The translations under genes and the position numbers were made by a program. A stretch of DNA of 31,771 nucleotides from UMGS1668 sp035447605 (lineage in GTDB: Bacteria > Bacillota > Clostridia > Oscillospirales > Ruminococcaceae): assembly GCA_035447605.1 (NCBI GenBank), contig DAOTHJ010000021.1:1-31771 (forward strand), read 5' to 3'. Below the pieces are notes generated by a model. It saw only the letters and a list, made by a program, of their open reading frames with translations, did no database searches and was not told the origin of the DNA. Of the stretch, positions 15,564 to 23,824 are shown one piece after another; positions within the stretch are counted from its first letter, which is position 1; each line of letters starts with the position of its first letter.

Positions 15564-17051
15564 TCACCCTCCTATCGTGCTCAAAACGTACTCTTTCAGA
15601 TCTTCTTTCCCGCTCAATCCGGTGAACCGGATCTCCGCGTTTTTGAGCGCGCGCAGCGATTCCGGCATGAGCATGCCGGAAATTTGCTCCAATTTCTCTG
15701 CGGCGGCAAATTCGTCGGAGGTGGTCTCCCCGGTGACGGCCTTGAGCACGCTTGCGGGGAATTTATAGGGGCTCGCCGTCGAGACGGTTACGGTCATACG
15801 GCGGTCTCCGTTCTCCTGCTGATAGCGGCGGCAGACTTCCAGCGCGACCGCCGTATGGGTGTCGCAGAGGTAATGATAGTCCGCAAAGATTTCCCCGACC
15901 GTCCGGAAGGTATCCTCCTCCGAACACCAGCCGGCCCAGAAATCGGCCTGAAGCCTTGCCTTCACTATGTCGGAGACCTCGTAGACGCCCTTTTCCGCAA
16001 GCGCCTTCATTAGCGCGGGGACGGCGGCGGCATCTCTGTCGGAATAGTCGTACAGCAGGCGCTCCAAGTTGCTGGAGATCAGAATATCCATCGAAGGGGT
16101 GACCGTGGCATAAAACCGACGGTTGCGGTCGTAGACGCCGGTGCGGATGAAATCCGTCAGCACATGGTTGGAGTTGGAGGCGCAGATCAGCTTATGGACC
16201 GGCAGGCCCATTTTTTTTGCGTAATAGGCCGCGAGGATGTCGCCGAAGTTGCCGGAGGGCACGGCGATATTGATCTCGTCCCCCGCCTTGATTTTGCCAT
16301 CGGCGGCGAGCTTCGCATAGGCCTCGAGATAATAGACGATCTGCGGTACGAGACGGCCGATGTTGATCGAATTCGCGCTCGAAAAAGCCATGCCTTTCTC
16401 CGCAAGCGCGGCCTTTACGGCTTCATCCGTAAAAATCCGCTTGACGGCGGTCTGCGTATCGTCGAAATTTCCTTTTACGGCGCGGACGTGGACATTTTCG
16501 CCTTTTTGGGAGTCCATCTGAAGCTTCTGCATGCTGCTGACGCCGTCCTCCGGATAAAAGACGAAGATCTCCGTTCCCGGGACGTCGCAGAAGCCCTCGA
16601 GCGCGGCCTTTCCGGTATCGCCGGAGGTTGCGGTAAGGATCACGGATTTTTTCCCGCCGCCGCATTTTTCCGCGGCCTTCGTCAGCAGATGCGGCAGGAG
16701 CTGAAGCGCAATGTCCTTGAATGCGCAGGTCGGCCCATGCCAGAGTTCGATCAGGCAGCAGTTCTCCCCCAGCATCGTGAGCGGCGCCGGGATATCGTTT
16801 TCAAACCTGCCGAGATAGGCGCTCTTCGTGCAGGAGAGGATCTCCTCCTCCGTAAAATCCGTAAAGAAGGCTCCGAGAATCCGCGCGGCGTTCTCATAAT
16901 AGGGCCTGCCGGCGAAGGCGGCGATCTCCTCCATGGAGAGCACCGGGAACTCCTCCGGGACATAGAGGCCCCCATCCGGCGCGATACCGGAAAAAATGGC
17001 CTCCGAAGGCTTTACTTTGCCGTTTACATTTCTGGTGCTTTGAAATTTCAT
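15564..17051 (-). CDS. thrC: Threonine synthase
   Basis: A 495-residue PLP enzyme that turns O-phosphohomoserine into threonine. The N-terminus (STRNVNGKVKPSEAI, GIAPDGGLYVPEEFP) marks the longer, yeast/E. coli-like class. The PLP lysine is Lys112 in HGPTCAFKDIALQLLP, and SGDTGKAA and PSGNFGDILA bind phosphate and cofactor. A GAGGACGGAAG site precedes the ATG. It follows the dipeptidase by 10 bases. No T-box or other amino-acid leader is visible in front of it, so it appears to be expressed as part of the larger operon. Confidence 0.96.
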   Translation of the reverse strand: MKFQSTRNVNGKVKPSEAIFSGIAPDGGLYVPEEFPVLSMEEIAAFAGRPYYENAARILGAFFTDFTEEEILSCTKSAYLGRFENDIPAPLTMLGENCCLIELWHGPTCAFKDIALQLLPHLLTKAAEKCGGGKKSVILTATSGDTGKAALEGFCDVPGTEIFVFYPEDGVSSMQKLQMDSQKGENVHVRAVKGNFDDTQTAVKRIFTDEAVKAALAEKGMAFSSANSINIGRLVPQIVYYLEAYAKLAADGKIKAGDEINIAVPSGNFGDILAAYYAKKMGLPVHKLICASNSNHVLTDFIRTGVYDRNRRFYATVTPSMDILISSNLERLLYDYSDRDAAAVPALMKALAEKGVYEVSDIVKARLQADFWAGWCSEEDTFRTVGEIFADYHYLCDTHTAVALEVCRRYQQENGDRRMTVTVSTASPYKFPASVLKAVTGETTSDEFAAAEKLEQISGMLMPESLRALKNAEIRFTGLSGKEDLKEYVLSTIGG

Positions 17052-17061
17052 GCTTCCGTCC

Positions 17062-17991
17062 TCAAAAATGACCGATAAAATATTGATAGGCGTTCTTCCA
17101 GAAGAATTTTTCCACCTGAGTTTCCGTAAAACCGGATTCTCTTAATGCGGCGGAAAGATCCTCAAGCTTCGTCAGGTCTTCGAGGCCCGGTACGACTTCG
17201 CAGCCGTCGAAGTCGCTGCCCATGCAGACCGTATCCTCTCCGCCGAGCTCCACAAAGTGAGCGATGTGGCGGGCAATATCTTTTAGGGTGGACTTCTCCG
17301 GATCGTCGTTCAGGAAAGCCTTGTAGAAATTGATGCCGACAAGTCCCCCGCGCCTCGCGATCTCACGGAAATATTCGTCCTCCAGATTCCGCTTGTGCCC
17401 GCAGAGCGGACGGCTGTTGGAATGGGTGGCGATCACCGGACCGGAGACGTTTTGGAACACATCCTCGATCCCCGCGTCGGAGAGGTGGGAGACGTCGATC
17501 CCAATGCCGATATGCTCCATCTCCCGGATTGCCTCGATGCCGAAAGGCTTAAGCCCTTTTTTCGGATCCGGCGCGCCGAAACCGAGTTCGTTTTCGCCGT
17601 TCCATGTAAGGGTCATTATCTTCACGCCGTCGGCCTTCACTTCGGCGAGACGTTCCATCTTTCCGCCGAGGATGGCGCCGCCCTCCAGCGTAAAGACAGC
17701 CGCGGTTTTTCCGGCGGCGGTGATCCGGCCGATCTCGGAGCCGGTTTTCGCTTGCTCCCAGAGGCCGGAGAGTTCTTCAAGCTGACGGCCGAAATAATGC
17801 CGGACAATCTGATAATAGTTCCATGCATCCTCTCCGCGGATCGTATCCGGAAGAAAGACGGCGAAACACTGACAGTACTTCTCCAACGAAGCCGTTTTGC
17901 CAAGGGAAACCTGCAACTGGTCGGCATCCATATCCCCGCTGTGCTGCAGGGCGGTGGTTAAGGAGTCGCAGTGAAGATCAAAATAATTCAA
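17062..17991 (-). CDS. Membrane dipeptidase (peptidase family M19)
   Basis: A 309-residue zinc dipeptidase of the renal dipeptidase family. Metal-site motifs: FDLHCDSL (His7, Asp9), FTLEGGA (Glu103), DVSHLSD, ATHSNSRPLCGHKRN and CMGSDFDG. No signal peptide is present, so it should be cytosolic and hydrolyse dipeptides, perhaps D-amino-acid-containing ones. Translation starts at TTG (17991-17989) with GGAGG seven bases before it. Both the ribosome binding site and the start lie in a decayed copy of the yraN 3' end, where the old yraN stop TGA overlaps the TTG. Confidence 0.93.
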   Translation of the reverse strand: MNYFDLHCDSLTTALQHSGDMDADQLQVSLGKTASLEKYCQCFAVFLPDTIRGEDAWNYYQIVRHYFGRQLEELSGLWEQAKTGSEIGRITAAGKTAAVFTLEGGAILGGKMERLAEVKADGVKIMTLTWNGENELGFGAPDPKKGLKPFGIEAIREMEHIGIGIDVSHLSDAGIEDVFQNVSGPVIATHSNSRPLCGHKRNLEDEYFREIARRGGLVGINFYKAFLNDDPEKSTLKDIARHIAHFVELGGEDTVCMGSDFDGCEVVPGLEDLTKLEDLSAALRESGFTETQVEKFFWKNAYQYFIGHF

Positions 17992-18076
17992 GCCCGGACC
18001 TCCATTTCAAAAGCATTCCAATGTCGTTTTATCGTAGCCACTTCAAATACGAAGCGGATTGTTCTCCGGTTTTATG
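17991..18076 (-). pseudogene. Decayed tandem copy of the yraN 3' end
   Basis: This stretch aligns to the end of yraN at 18098-18196. AGCCCGG-CTCCAT-TCAAAAGCA and the run CCAATGTCGTTTTATCGTAG are common to both, and about 26 bases are missing from the copy in between. A further weak match reaches about 18076. The remnant keeps the yraN-like end codons, whose ATGGAGG now serves as the ribosome binding site of the dipeptidase gene. Confidence 0.85.
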
Positions 18077-18093
18077 GAACGGCCAAAGCGGAT

Positions 18094-18474
18094 TTACAGC
18101 CCGGCCTCCATCTCAAAAGCATTTAAAATAAACGTGTGTGATTTGATTTCCAATGTCGTTTTATCGTAGATCACTTCAAACACATCGAAGCGGATTTTGG
18201 CTTTTTCACCGGCTTCTATTGTGTAAAGAATCGCAGCTTTACATATCTTTCGGCGCTTGGAAGCCGTCACGGCCTCTCGCGGCGCATAGAGGCAGTCCTC
18301 CGCGCGGGCTTTCACCTCGACGATGGAGACGATCCCGTCCTTTTTTGCGACGATATCCAGTTCTCCCATCTTCGTCAAGAAATTCCGCGCAAGGATCTGA
18401 TAGCCCTGCTGCTCCAGCCACTGCGCGGCAAATTCCTCGCCGAGGTCGCCGCGCCGCCTTTTTTCCGTCGCCAT
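18094..18474 (-). CDS. yraN: YraN / UPF0102 family nuclease-fold protein
   Basis: A 126-residue protein of the UPF0102 family, which has the fold of Holliday-junction and restriction nucleases. The family core is clear: RRGDLGEEFAAQWLEQQGY, then the metal-site pattern GELDIVAKKDG and VEVKAR (Asp and Glu-x-Lys). Its cellular role is not settled. It follows rnhB, as in many Firmicutes, with a 144-base gap in which I find no convincing gene. Its own ribosome binding site (GGAACGGAT) is weak. Confidence 0.92.
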   Translation of the reverse strand: MATEKRRRGDLGEEFAAQWLEQQGYQILARNFLTKMGELDIVAKKDGIVSIVEVKARAEDCLYAPREAVTASKRRKICKAAILYTIEAGEKAKIRFDVFEVIYDKTTLEIKSHTFILNAFEMEAGL

Positions 18475-18618
18475 ATCCGTTCCAGCTTTCTCATGATCGG
18501 GCCGGGAGAGTCATTTTCTCCGGAAAACACGCCCTCCCATGTCCTTTCGCGTACCACGATTCCCCGTCTCCGCGGGCATTTCGCCGACGCCTGCCGGTGG
18601 AATCTTCCTTCGCCTGTG

Positions 18619-19215
18619 TCAGTGCATCTTTCTCAAAAAAGTCAGGCGGTGGATCTCACAGGGACCATGCTCCCGGAGCTTTTCGTAATGCAGCGCCGTC
18701 GGATAGCCCTTGTGCTTTGCAAATTCGTAGTCCGGATATTGTTGGTCCATCTCCAGCATAAAGCGGTCACGGCTCACCTTGGCCAGAATCGAGGCCGCCG
18801 CGATGCTTGCCGAAACGGCGTCGCCGCCGATCACCGCCTTGCAGGGAATCTCGAGCTTCGGAGTACGGTTGCCATCTATGTAGACGATCTCCGGTCGGAT
18901 GGAGAGGCTCTCCACCGCCTGTTTCATCGCCTGCATCGTGGCTTCCAGAATATTGATCTCGTCGATCACGCGGTTATCGCAGCTTATGACCGCATAGGCG
19001 AGCGCATGCGCCGTGATCTCATCAAAAAGCCGCTCGCGCTTCTGTGCGGAAAGTTTCTTGCTGTCGTTGACGCCTTCGATTTCATAATCCGCAGATAAAA
19101 TCACTGCTGCGGCATAGACCGGACCGGCGAGCGGCCCTCTTCCGGCCTCGTCCACGCCGCAGATGACGGAATATCCCTCCACGCGTTTCGCGCGCTCAAA
19201 TTCATAGAGACTCAT
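18619..19215 (-). CDS. rnhB: Ribonuclease HII
   Basis: A 198-residue enzyme that cuts the RNA strand of RNA-DNA hybrids and removes misincorporated ribonucleotides. The active-site start CGVDEAGRGPLAGPVYAAAV gives Asp22 and Glu23; other acidic residues are in VYIDGN and in the helix after LAKVSRDR. The start at 19215 is chosen because GGAG lies just upstream and it overlaps the ylqF end by 14 bases. The longer in-frame start would lie deep inside ylqF. Confidence 0.96.
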   Translation of the reverse strand: MSLYEFERAKRVEGYSVICGVDEAGRGPLAGPVYAAAVILSADYEIEGVNDSKKLSAQKRERLFDEITAHALAYAVISCDNRVIDEINILEATMQAMKQAVESLSIRPEIVYIDGNRTPKLEIPCKAVIGGDAVSASIAAASILAKVSRDRFMLEMDQQYPDYEFAKHKGYPTALHYEKLREHGPCEIHRLTFLRKMH

Positions 19216-20080
19216 TCGGCTTCTCCAAGGTGATGCGGCCGATCTTTCCGCCGCGGAACTCATCAAGCAACATAGCGGCGGCTCGATCCATGTCGATCTC
19301 TCCGCCGGCGATCTTCATGCCGCGCTTTTCGCCGACCAGCCTCAGCAGATCGTGCGGCTCTTTTCCGTCCGTCTCCCCTTCCGCGAGCTTATAGCGCGCG
19401 CAGAACAGGTCGTGGTACTCCCGGTCAAGCAGACCCGCAAGCCGGGCGGCCAGCGACTCGGTATCCATGATGTCATCCTTGATGGCGCCGGTAAATGCCA
19501 GATGCTCGCCGACGGTCTTATCCTCGAACTTCGGCCAGAGCACGCCCGGCATATCCAAAAGATCCACGCCGTTATCCAGAGTGACCCACTGTTTTCCTCT
19601 CGTCACGCCGGGGCGGTCCTCGACCTTTGTCTTCTTTGTCCCGGAAAAGCGGTTGATGAACGAGGATTTTCCGACATTCGGGATGCCGACGACCATCATC
19701 CGGATCGGCTTCCCGGCCATGCCCTTCCGTTCCCGTTTTTCGAGCTCTTTTTCCAGCGTTTTTTTCACGAGCGGAGAGATTTGTTTAAATCCCTTTCCGC
19801 TGCGGCAGTCCGTCGCAATCGCCGGGATGCCCTTGCCGCGGTAATACTCCACCCATTCGTTCGTCAGATGCTCATCGGCCATATCACATTTGTTGAGCAG
19901 GATGATCCTCGGCTTTCCGCCGACGAGATTCCTCATCTCCGGGTTGCTGCTGGAGATCGGAATCCTTGCGTCCCTCACCTCCGCGACGATATCGACGAGA
20001 GGCAGGTTTGTTTTCATCAGACGCCGGGTCTTTGCCATATGCCCCGGAAACCACTGAATACTGATCTCTTCGCCTTCCAT
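19202..20080 (-). CDS. ylqF: Ribosome biogenesis GTPase YlqF/RbgA
   Basis: A 292-residue circularly permuted GTPase that acts late in 50S assembly. G4 (NKCD, residues 63-66) comes before G1 (GIPNVGKSS, 132-140) and G3 (DMPG, 176-179), as expected for the family; the N-terminal IQWFPGHMAKTRR is diagnostic. The start at 20080 is preferred because GGGAGG lies seven bases upstream; longer in-frame starts lack a good site. It heads the ylqF-rnhB-yraN-dipeptidase-thrC-phosphoesterase group. Confidence 0.96.
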   Translation of the reverse strand: MEGEEISIQWFPGHMAKTRRLMKTNLPLVDIVAEVRDARIPISSSNPEMRNLVGGKPRIILLNKCDMADEHLTNEWVEYYRGKGIPAIATDCRSGKGFKQISPLVKKTLEKELEKRERKGMAGKPIRMMVVGIPNVGKSSFINRFSGTKKTKVEDRPGVTRGKQWVTLDNGVDLLDMPGVLWPKFEDKTVGEHLAFTGAIKDDIMDTESLAARLAGLLDREYHDLFCARYKLAEGETDGKEPHDLLRLVGEKRGMKIAGGEIDMDRAAAMLLDEFRGGKIGRITLEKPNESL

Positions 20081-20119
20081 ACACTCGCCTCCCTGCATCC
20101 ATGTATCCATAATATTGTA

Positions 20120-20125
20120 ATTATA
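20120..20125 (-). promoter_or_regulatory. Possible promoter for ylqF
   Basis: TATAAT on the minus strand, 39 bases before the ylqF start and after the rplS terminator. No good -35 is visible. Confidence 0.4.
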
Positions 20126-20148
20126 CCTCAAAAAGAGGCAGAAAGAAA

Positions 20149-20176
20149 TACTCCTCCATGAAAAAATGGAGGAGTA
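20149..20176 (-). terminator. Terminator after rplS
   Basis: An 11-bp perfect stem TACTCCTCCAT / ATGGAGGAGTA with a short loop, followed on the minus strand by TTTCTTTCT, 18 bases beyond the rplS stop. Confidence 0.8.
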
Positions 20177-20194
20177 CGAAATTCCAAGATTCGA

Positions 20195-20536
20195 TTACCG
20201 GACCTGTTTGACCTTGGCGGCCTTGCCGACTCTGTCGCGGAGGTAATACAGTTTCGCTCTGCGGACGCGGCCGTGGCGGACAAGCTCGATTTTGTCGATC
20301 AGCGGGCTATGAATCGGGAAAACTCTCTCGATGCCGCAGCCATGAGCGACGCGGCGGACGGTAAAGCTCTCGGCGATGCCGCCGTGCTGTTTTGCGATGA
20401 CGGAACCCTCGAAGATCTGAATTCTTTCGTGGTCTCCCTCTTTGATTTTGCAGTATACGCGCACGGTGTCGCCGACGGCAACTTCCGGCAGATCCTGCTT
20501 CATGCAGCTCTCTGTAATCAGTTTCAATGCATCCAT
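20195..20536 (-). CDS. rplS: 50S ribosomal protein L19
   Basis: A 113-residue ribosomal protein. Family stretches include VGDTVRVYCKIKEGDHERIQ, FEGSVIAKQHGG, ESFTVRRVAHGCGIERVFP and the basic C-terminal RRAKLYYLRDRVGKAAKV. The start at 20536 (MDALKLITESCMKQD) follows AGGAGG by ten bases; an in-frame ATG at 20569 lies upstream of that site and is rejected. It is transcribed from its own promoter through a structured leader, and ends before a hairpin terminator. Confidence 0.98.
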   Translation of the reverse strand: MDALKLITESCMKQDLPEVAVGDTVRVYCKIKEGDHERIQIFEGSVIAKQHGGIAESFTVRRVAHGCGIERVFPIHSPLIDKIELVRHGRVRRAKLYYLRDRVGKAAKVKQVR

Positions 20537-20672
20537 AATAAAATATCCTCCTACTTGTTTTTCAGACATTCATGCTCACGGATATCATCCTGTGACAGAG
20601 GACTGCCCGCCCGGCATCCATGTGCCGTTCCCGTCGCTGGAACACGACGGAAGCTGTCGACATACCGACAGC
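20537..20672 (-). promoter_or_regulatory. Structured 5' leader of rplS
   Basis: About 136 bases between the predicted transcript start and the rplS ATG can form a row of hairpins: GCTGTCG/CGACAGC (20653-20672), CCGTCG/CGACGG (20631-20650), GGCA/TGCC (20613-20626) and CAC-GGAT/ATCC-GTG (20577-20594). No U-run follows any of them, so this is not an attenuator. Autoregulatory L19 leaders are known in Firmicutes; whether this one matches that class needs a covariance search. Confidence 0.5.
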
Positions 20673-20678
20673 CTTATT

Positions 20679-20707
20679 ATATTATCATATCGTTTTTTAA
20701 ATTGCAA
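20679..20707 (-). promoter_or_regulatory. Sigma-A promoter of rplS
   Basis: On the minus strand TTGCAA (20707-20702), 17 bases, TAATAT (20684-20679), with an A-rich spacer. It lies in the gap between the TIGR03936 gene and rplS. Confidence 0.75.
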
Positions 20708-20723
20708 GCATCATTTTACCGAA

Positions 20724-21401
20724 TTACCGGAAAATCTCCCCGTTTTCGTGATAAACCGCTGTCCTTATTACGGAAATATCGTCCGCGGAGATCCCGGAGA
20801 ACCCGGAAAACGCCTCGAACAGCAGCGCCGGATTGATGTTTTCCTTGCAGCCGGAAACGAGCCTCACCCGAAAACGGAACCGGCCATCCTCGCAGGAAAG
20901 CGCGGAAATCTCCGCCTGCGGCTTCAGATCGACGATCTGCTCCCCGCGTTTGGTCTTTTTGAGCACCGGAATTTCCGGCCGGCCGAAGCATTCCTTCCAG
21001 GCCGCGAGCACGTCCTCCTCCCCGCTGCCGGGGACGGAAAACGTGATTTCATAGTCCGCCGAAGCGATCTCCGAGGCTTTCATGACCGGAAGGCCGGCGG
21101 ACAGAACCTGAAATCCGACCGGAAGCATCGCGCCGATCCTCTTTGCGAGCTCCTCGGGCGGAATCTCCTCCAGAAGGCGGAAATCCACGCTTTCGCAGAG
21201 GCTCTCGTAGCCGAGGGAGAGCGGCAAGGCAAAGTTTAAATAAAGGTGAGGATGGAACCCCTCCGTATACCAAAACTTGATTTTGGTACGCTTGAGCGCC
21301 CGCTGGAAGGCCCGCATCACATCGAGATGCGAGATATATTTTGCGCTGCCGGTTTTCGTATAAAACAGCCGGATCTCCGTAAAATTCTGGACGTCATTCA
21401 A
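20724..21401 (-). CDS. TIGR03936 family radical SAM-associated protein (DUF2344)
   Basis: A 225-residue protein that accompanies the TIGR03960 radical SAM protein. The N-terminus (IRLFYTKTGSAKYISHLDVM, RALKRTKIKFWYTEGFHPH) matches the family. It starts at TTG 21401-21399, with AAAGGAGG in the last codons of the preceding gene, and overlaps it by 8 bases, so the two are translationally coupled. In many Clostridia this pair lies near rng and rplU; here rplS follows instead. The biochemical role of the pair is not established; a role in tRNA or ribosome modification is only speculation. Confidence 0.9.
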   Translation of the reverse strand: MNDVQNFTEIRLFYTKTGSAKYISHLDVMRAFQRALKRTKIKFWYTEGFHPHLYLNFALPLSLGYESLCESVDFRLLEEIPPEELAKRIGAMLPVGFQVLSAGLPVMKASEIASADYEITFSVPGSGEEDVLAAWKECFGRPEIPVLKKTKRGEQIVDLKPQAEISALSCEDGRFRFRVRLVSGCKENINPALLFEAFSGFSGISADDISVIRTAVYHENGEIFR

Positions 21402-23229
21402 AGCAGGGGCCTCCTTTCAGCGCGGTGACGCCGCAGCCGGCGCACTGGAGGCGGCAGTTCGGCGTGGTCACGGCGTTCCGGGCCTTTTCGTTCTCCCGGA
21501 TCAGGAATTCCTTCGAGACCCCGTAATCCATCAGCTCCCACGGTAGCACCTCGTCGAAGGCCCTGTGGCGGTTCGCGTAGAAAGCCGGGTCCAGTCCGGT
21601 CTCGGCGAATGCCTGCATCCAGACGTCGAATTTGAAATGATCGTCCCATCCGTCGAGGTTGCAGCCGTGCCGCCATGCCCATTCGACGGCCTTGCCGAGA
21701 CGGCGGTCGCCCCTCGCGAAAACCGCTTCGATAAAGGAAGTCCTTGCGTCATGCCAATCGAGCGAAATCTTGTGCGTATGCAGATGGTGCAGCATCAGCT
21801 GCTGCTTGCGCTGCAATTCCTCCATGGTGTCCTGTGGCTCAAATTCAAAAGGCGTAAACGGCTTCGGCACGAAGCTCGCCACGCTGCAGGTCACCTGCAC
21901 GGCCTTGCCTTTTGCGTGATTCTTGAGGCTGTAGTAGAGGTCGACCACCTTCTGCGCGGTATCGATGACGCCGAGGACGTCCTCGTCGGTCTCCGTCGGC
22001 AGGCCGATCATGAAATAGAGCTTAACCGAAGTGTAGCCGCCCTCGAAGGCGCGTTTGCAGGTACCGAGGATATTCTCTTCCGTCACGTTTTTGTTGATAA
22101 CGTCACGCATGCGCTGGGTTCCGGCCTCGGCGGCAAAGGTGAGGCCGCTCTTGCGCACCTTCGTGATCTTTTCGAGCATGCTCTCGCTGAAATTATCGAT
22201 GCGCAGCGACGGCACGGCGATGTTGACATATTCCTTCTCCGTCCACGGGATGAGCCCGTCGAGCAGCGGCTCGAGCTCCGAGTAGTCGCTCGTGCTGAGC
22301 GAAGTCAGCGAAAGCTCCTCGTAGCCGGTGCTGTCGCAGAGGTCATGAGCGTTGCGGCAGAGCGTATCGGCATGTTTTTCCCGAACCGGCCGGTAGATAA
22401 ATCCCGCCTGGCAAAAACGGCAGCCGCGGATGCAGCCGCGCATGATCTCGAGCATGCTGCGGTCGTGGACGATGTCGATATACGGCACGACGAAGTTTTC
22501 CGGGAAAAAGACCTTGTCCAAATCCTTGATGATGCGTTTCCGGACGGGCATCGGCGCATCCTCTTTCGGAAGAAAGCCTTTGACCGTGCCGTCGGTGTGA
22601 TATGACACCTCATAGAGCGACGGAATATAGACGCCGGGAATCCGGGCCGCCTCCGAAAGATACTGTTCCTTCGTCCAGCCCTCGTCCTTCGCTTTTTTAT
22701 AGAGGGCGACAATCTCCGGCAAAACCTCCTCGCCCTCGCCGGGCATAAAGAGGTCGATGAAATCCGTCATCGGCTCCGGGTTGCAGGCGCAGGGCCCACC
22801 CGCCACGACGAGGTTTTTGAGCCCTTTGCGGTCCTCGCGGCGGATCGGAATACCCGCGAGATCCAGCATGTTGAGCACGCCGGTATAGCAAAGCTCATAC
22901 TGGAGCGTGAAGCCGATCATATCGAATTCCGCGAGCCCATCCCGGCTCTCGATCGCAAACAACGGCAGGCCGTTTTCGCGAAGCTGCTTCTCCATATCGA
23001 CATCCGGCGCAAACACCCGCTCGCACCAGACCTCGTCGTCTTTATTCAGGAGAGAGTAGAGAATTTTCATCCCGAGGTGGCTCATGCCGACCTCGTATAA
23101 GTCCGGAAAGCAAAACGCGAACCGAACCTTGACATCCTCTTTCTTTTTTACAATGCTGTTGAGTTCGCCGCCCGTGTATCGGGCCGGCTTCTCAACCATC
23201 CGGAAGATTTTTTCCGGTATCGACGCCAT
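21394..23229 (-). CDS. TIGR03960 family B12-binding-type radical SAM protein
   Basis: A 611-residue radical SAM enzyme. An N-terminal B12-binding-like region (FAFCFPDLYEVGMSHLGMKI) is followed by the radical SAM core with the CxxxCxxC cluster motif RGCIRGCRFCQAG (Cys at about residues 267, 271 and 274), SLTSLSTSDYSEL and a second conserved stretch, FAAEAGTQRMRDVINKN. A C-terminal Cys group (NCRLQCAGCG, PCFE) may bind another cluster. The start at 23229 follows GAGGTGG; the longer in-frame start lacks a site. The substrate is unknown. Confidence 0.93.
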   Translation of the reverse strand: MASIPEKIFRMVEKPARYTGGELNSIVKKKEDVKVRFAFCFPDLYEVGMSHLGMKILYSLLNKDDEVWCERVFAPDVDMEKQLRENGLPLFAIESRDGLAEFDMIGFTLQYELCYTGVLNMLDLAGIPIRREDRKGLKNLVVAGGPCACNPEPMTDFIDLFMPGEGEEVLPEIVALYKKAKDEGWTKEQYLSEAARIPGVYIPSLYEVSYHTDGTVKGFLPKEDAPMPVRKRIIKDLDKVFFPENFVVPYIDIVHDRSMLEIMRGCIRGCRFCQAGFIYRPVREKHADTLCRNAHDLCDSTGYEELSLTSLSTSDYSELEPLLDGLIPWTEKEYVNIAVPSLRIDNFSESMLEKITKVRKSGLTFAAEAGTQRMRDVINKNVTEENILGTCKRAFEGGYTSVKLYFMIGLPTETDEDVLGVIDTAQKVVDLYYSLKNHAKGKAVQVTCSVASFVPKPFTPFEFEPQDTMEELQRKQQLMLHHLHTHKISLDWHDARTSFIEAVFARGDRRLGKAVEWAWRHGCNLDGWDDHFKFDVWMQAFAETGLDPAFYANRHRAFDEVLPWELMDYGVSKEFLIRENEKARNAVTTPNCRLQCAGCGVTALKGGPCFE

Positions 23230-23278
23230 GGAACCACCTCGGAAATCATGATTCAAAAATTATACACGATTCCCGCGC

Positions 23279-23824
23279 TTATTTCAAGAGACCTCCGAGC
23301 AGAAGATAGGCCGCCGCCGGGAGCAAAAACAGATTTTTGAGCCGAAAGGCGGCATAGACCAGCAAAAAAAACAGCGTGACGGATACGGCCGCGCTGAGAA
23401 CGGAAAAGGCCTTTTCCGGCATCATGGCAGAAAGGATGCTGCCCATATCCGTGGAGCGCATTGGGCACAGGCTGAAAAGGCCGAGCAGCACGTTGACAGC
23501 GGCGGTTGACATCTCCCCTGCCGCAAAAAAGGCCACTGCCAGAAGAAGATTGGCGGCCGGGCCGGAGAGACAGATCAGAATATGGCTTTTGAGCGGAATC
23601 TCCGCTTCCTGACGCAGCACCATGCCGAAGACGGAGAAGCGCAGCGCGGCCGGCGGATCTCCGGCTATCAGCGCCGCCAGAAGATGCGCCGCCTCATGCG
23701 CCGCCATGGAGGCAAGCGCAATCCCGGCAAGCCCGCTGCGGTCCATAAGCAAAAACAGCGTTAAAAGCGCAAAAAAGTAAGGCGAAATCGATATTTTCGT
23801 CCGTCCGATCCGAAAAGAAATCAA
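23279..23824 (-). CDS. spoIVFB: M50 family site-2-type metalloprotease, SpoIVFB-like
   Basis: A 181-residue intramembrane zinc protease with HEAAH at residues 43-47 inside the second membrane segment and a probable third ligand, Asp126 in STDMGSIL, where the family usually has an LDGG-type motif. Four to six hydrophobic segments are visible. It follows the M23 gene directly: TTG 23824-23822 overlaps that gene's TGA stop (TTGA). A SpoIVFA-SpoIVFB order followed by the TIGR03960/TIGR03936 pair is known in Clostridia. By analogy it would process pro-sigma-K in the mother cell during sporulation; this is inferred, not shown. Confidence 0.8.
   Translation of the reverse strand: MISFRIGRTKISISPYFFALLTLFLLMDRSGLAGIALASMAAHEAAHLLAALIAGDPPAALRFSVFGMVLRQEAEIPLKSHILICLSGPAANLLLAVAFFAAGEMSTAAVNVLLGLFSLCPMRSTDMGSILSAMMPEKAFSVLSAAVSVTLFFLLVYAAFRLKNLFLLPAAAYLLLGGLLK

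Noticed and set aside
18475..18618. Gap between rnhB and yraN, examined for a small gene
   Set aside because: Only frames of about 20-30 codons without clear ribosome binding sites were seen.
20149..20176. A strong hairpin containing GGAGGAG, considered as a small RNA or sequestered ribosome binding site
   Set aside because: It lies just after the rplS stop, is followed by a T-rich run on the transcribed strand, and no start codon with an open frame follows it.
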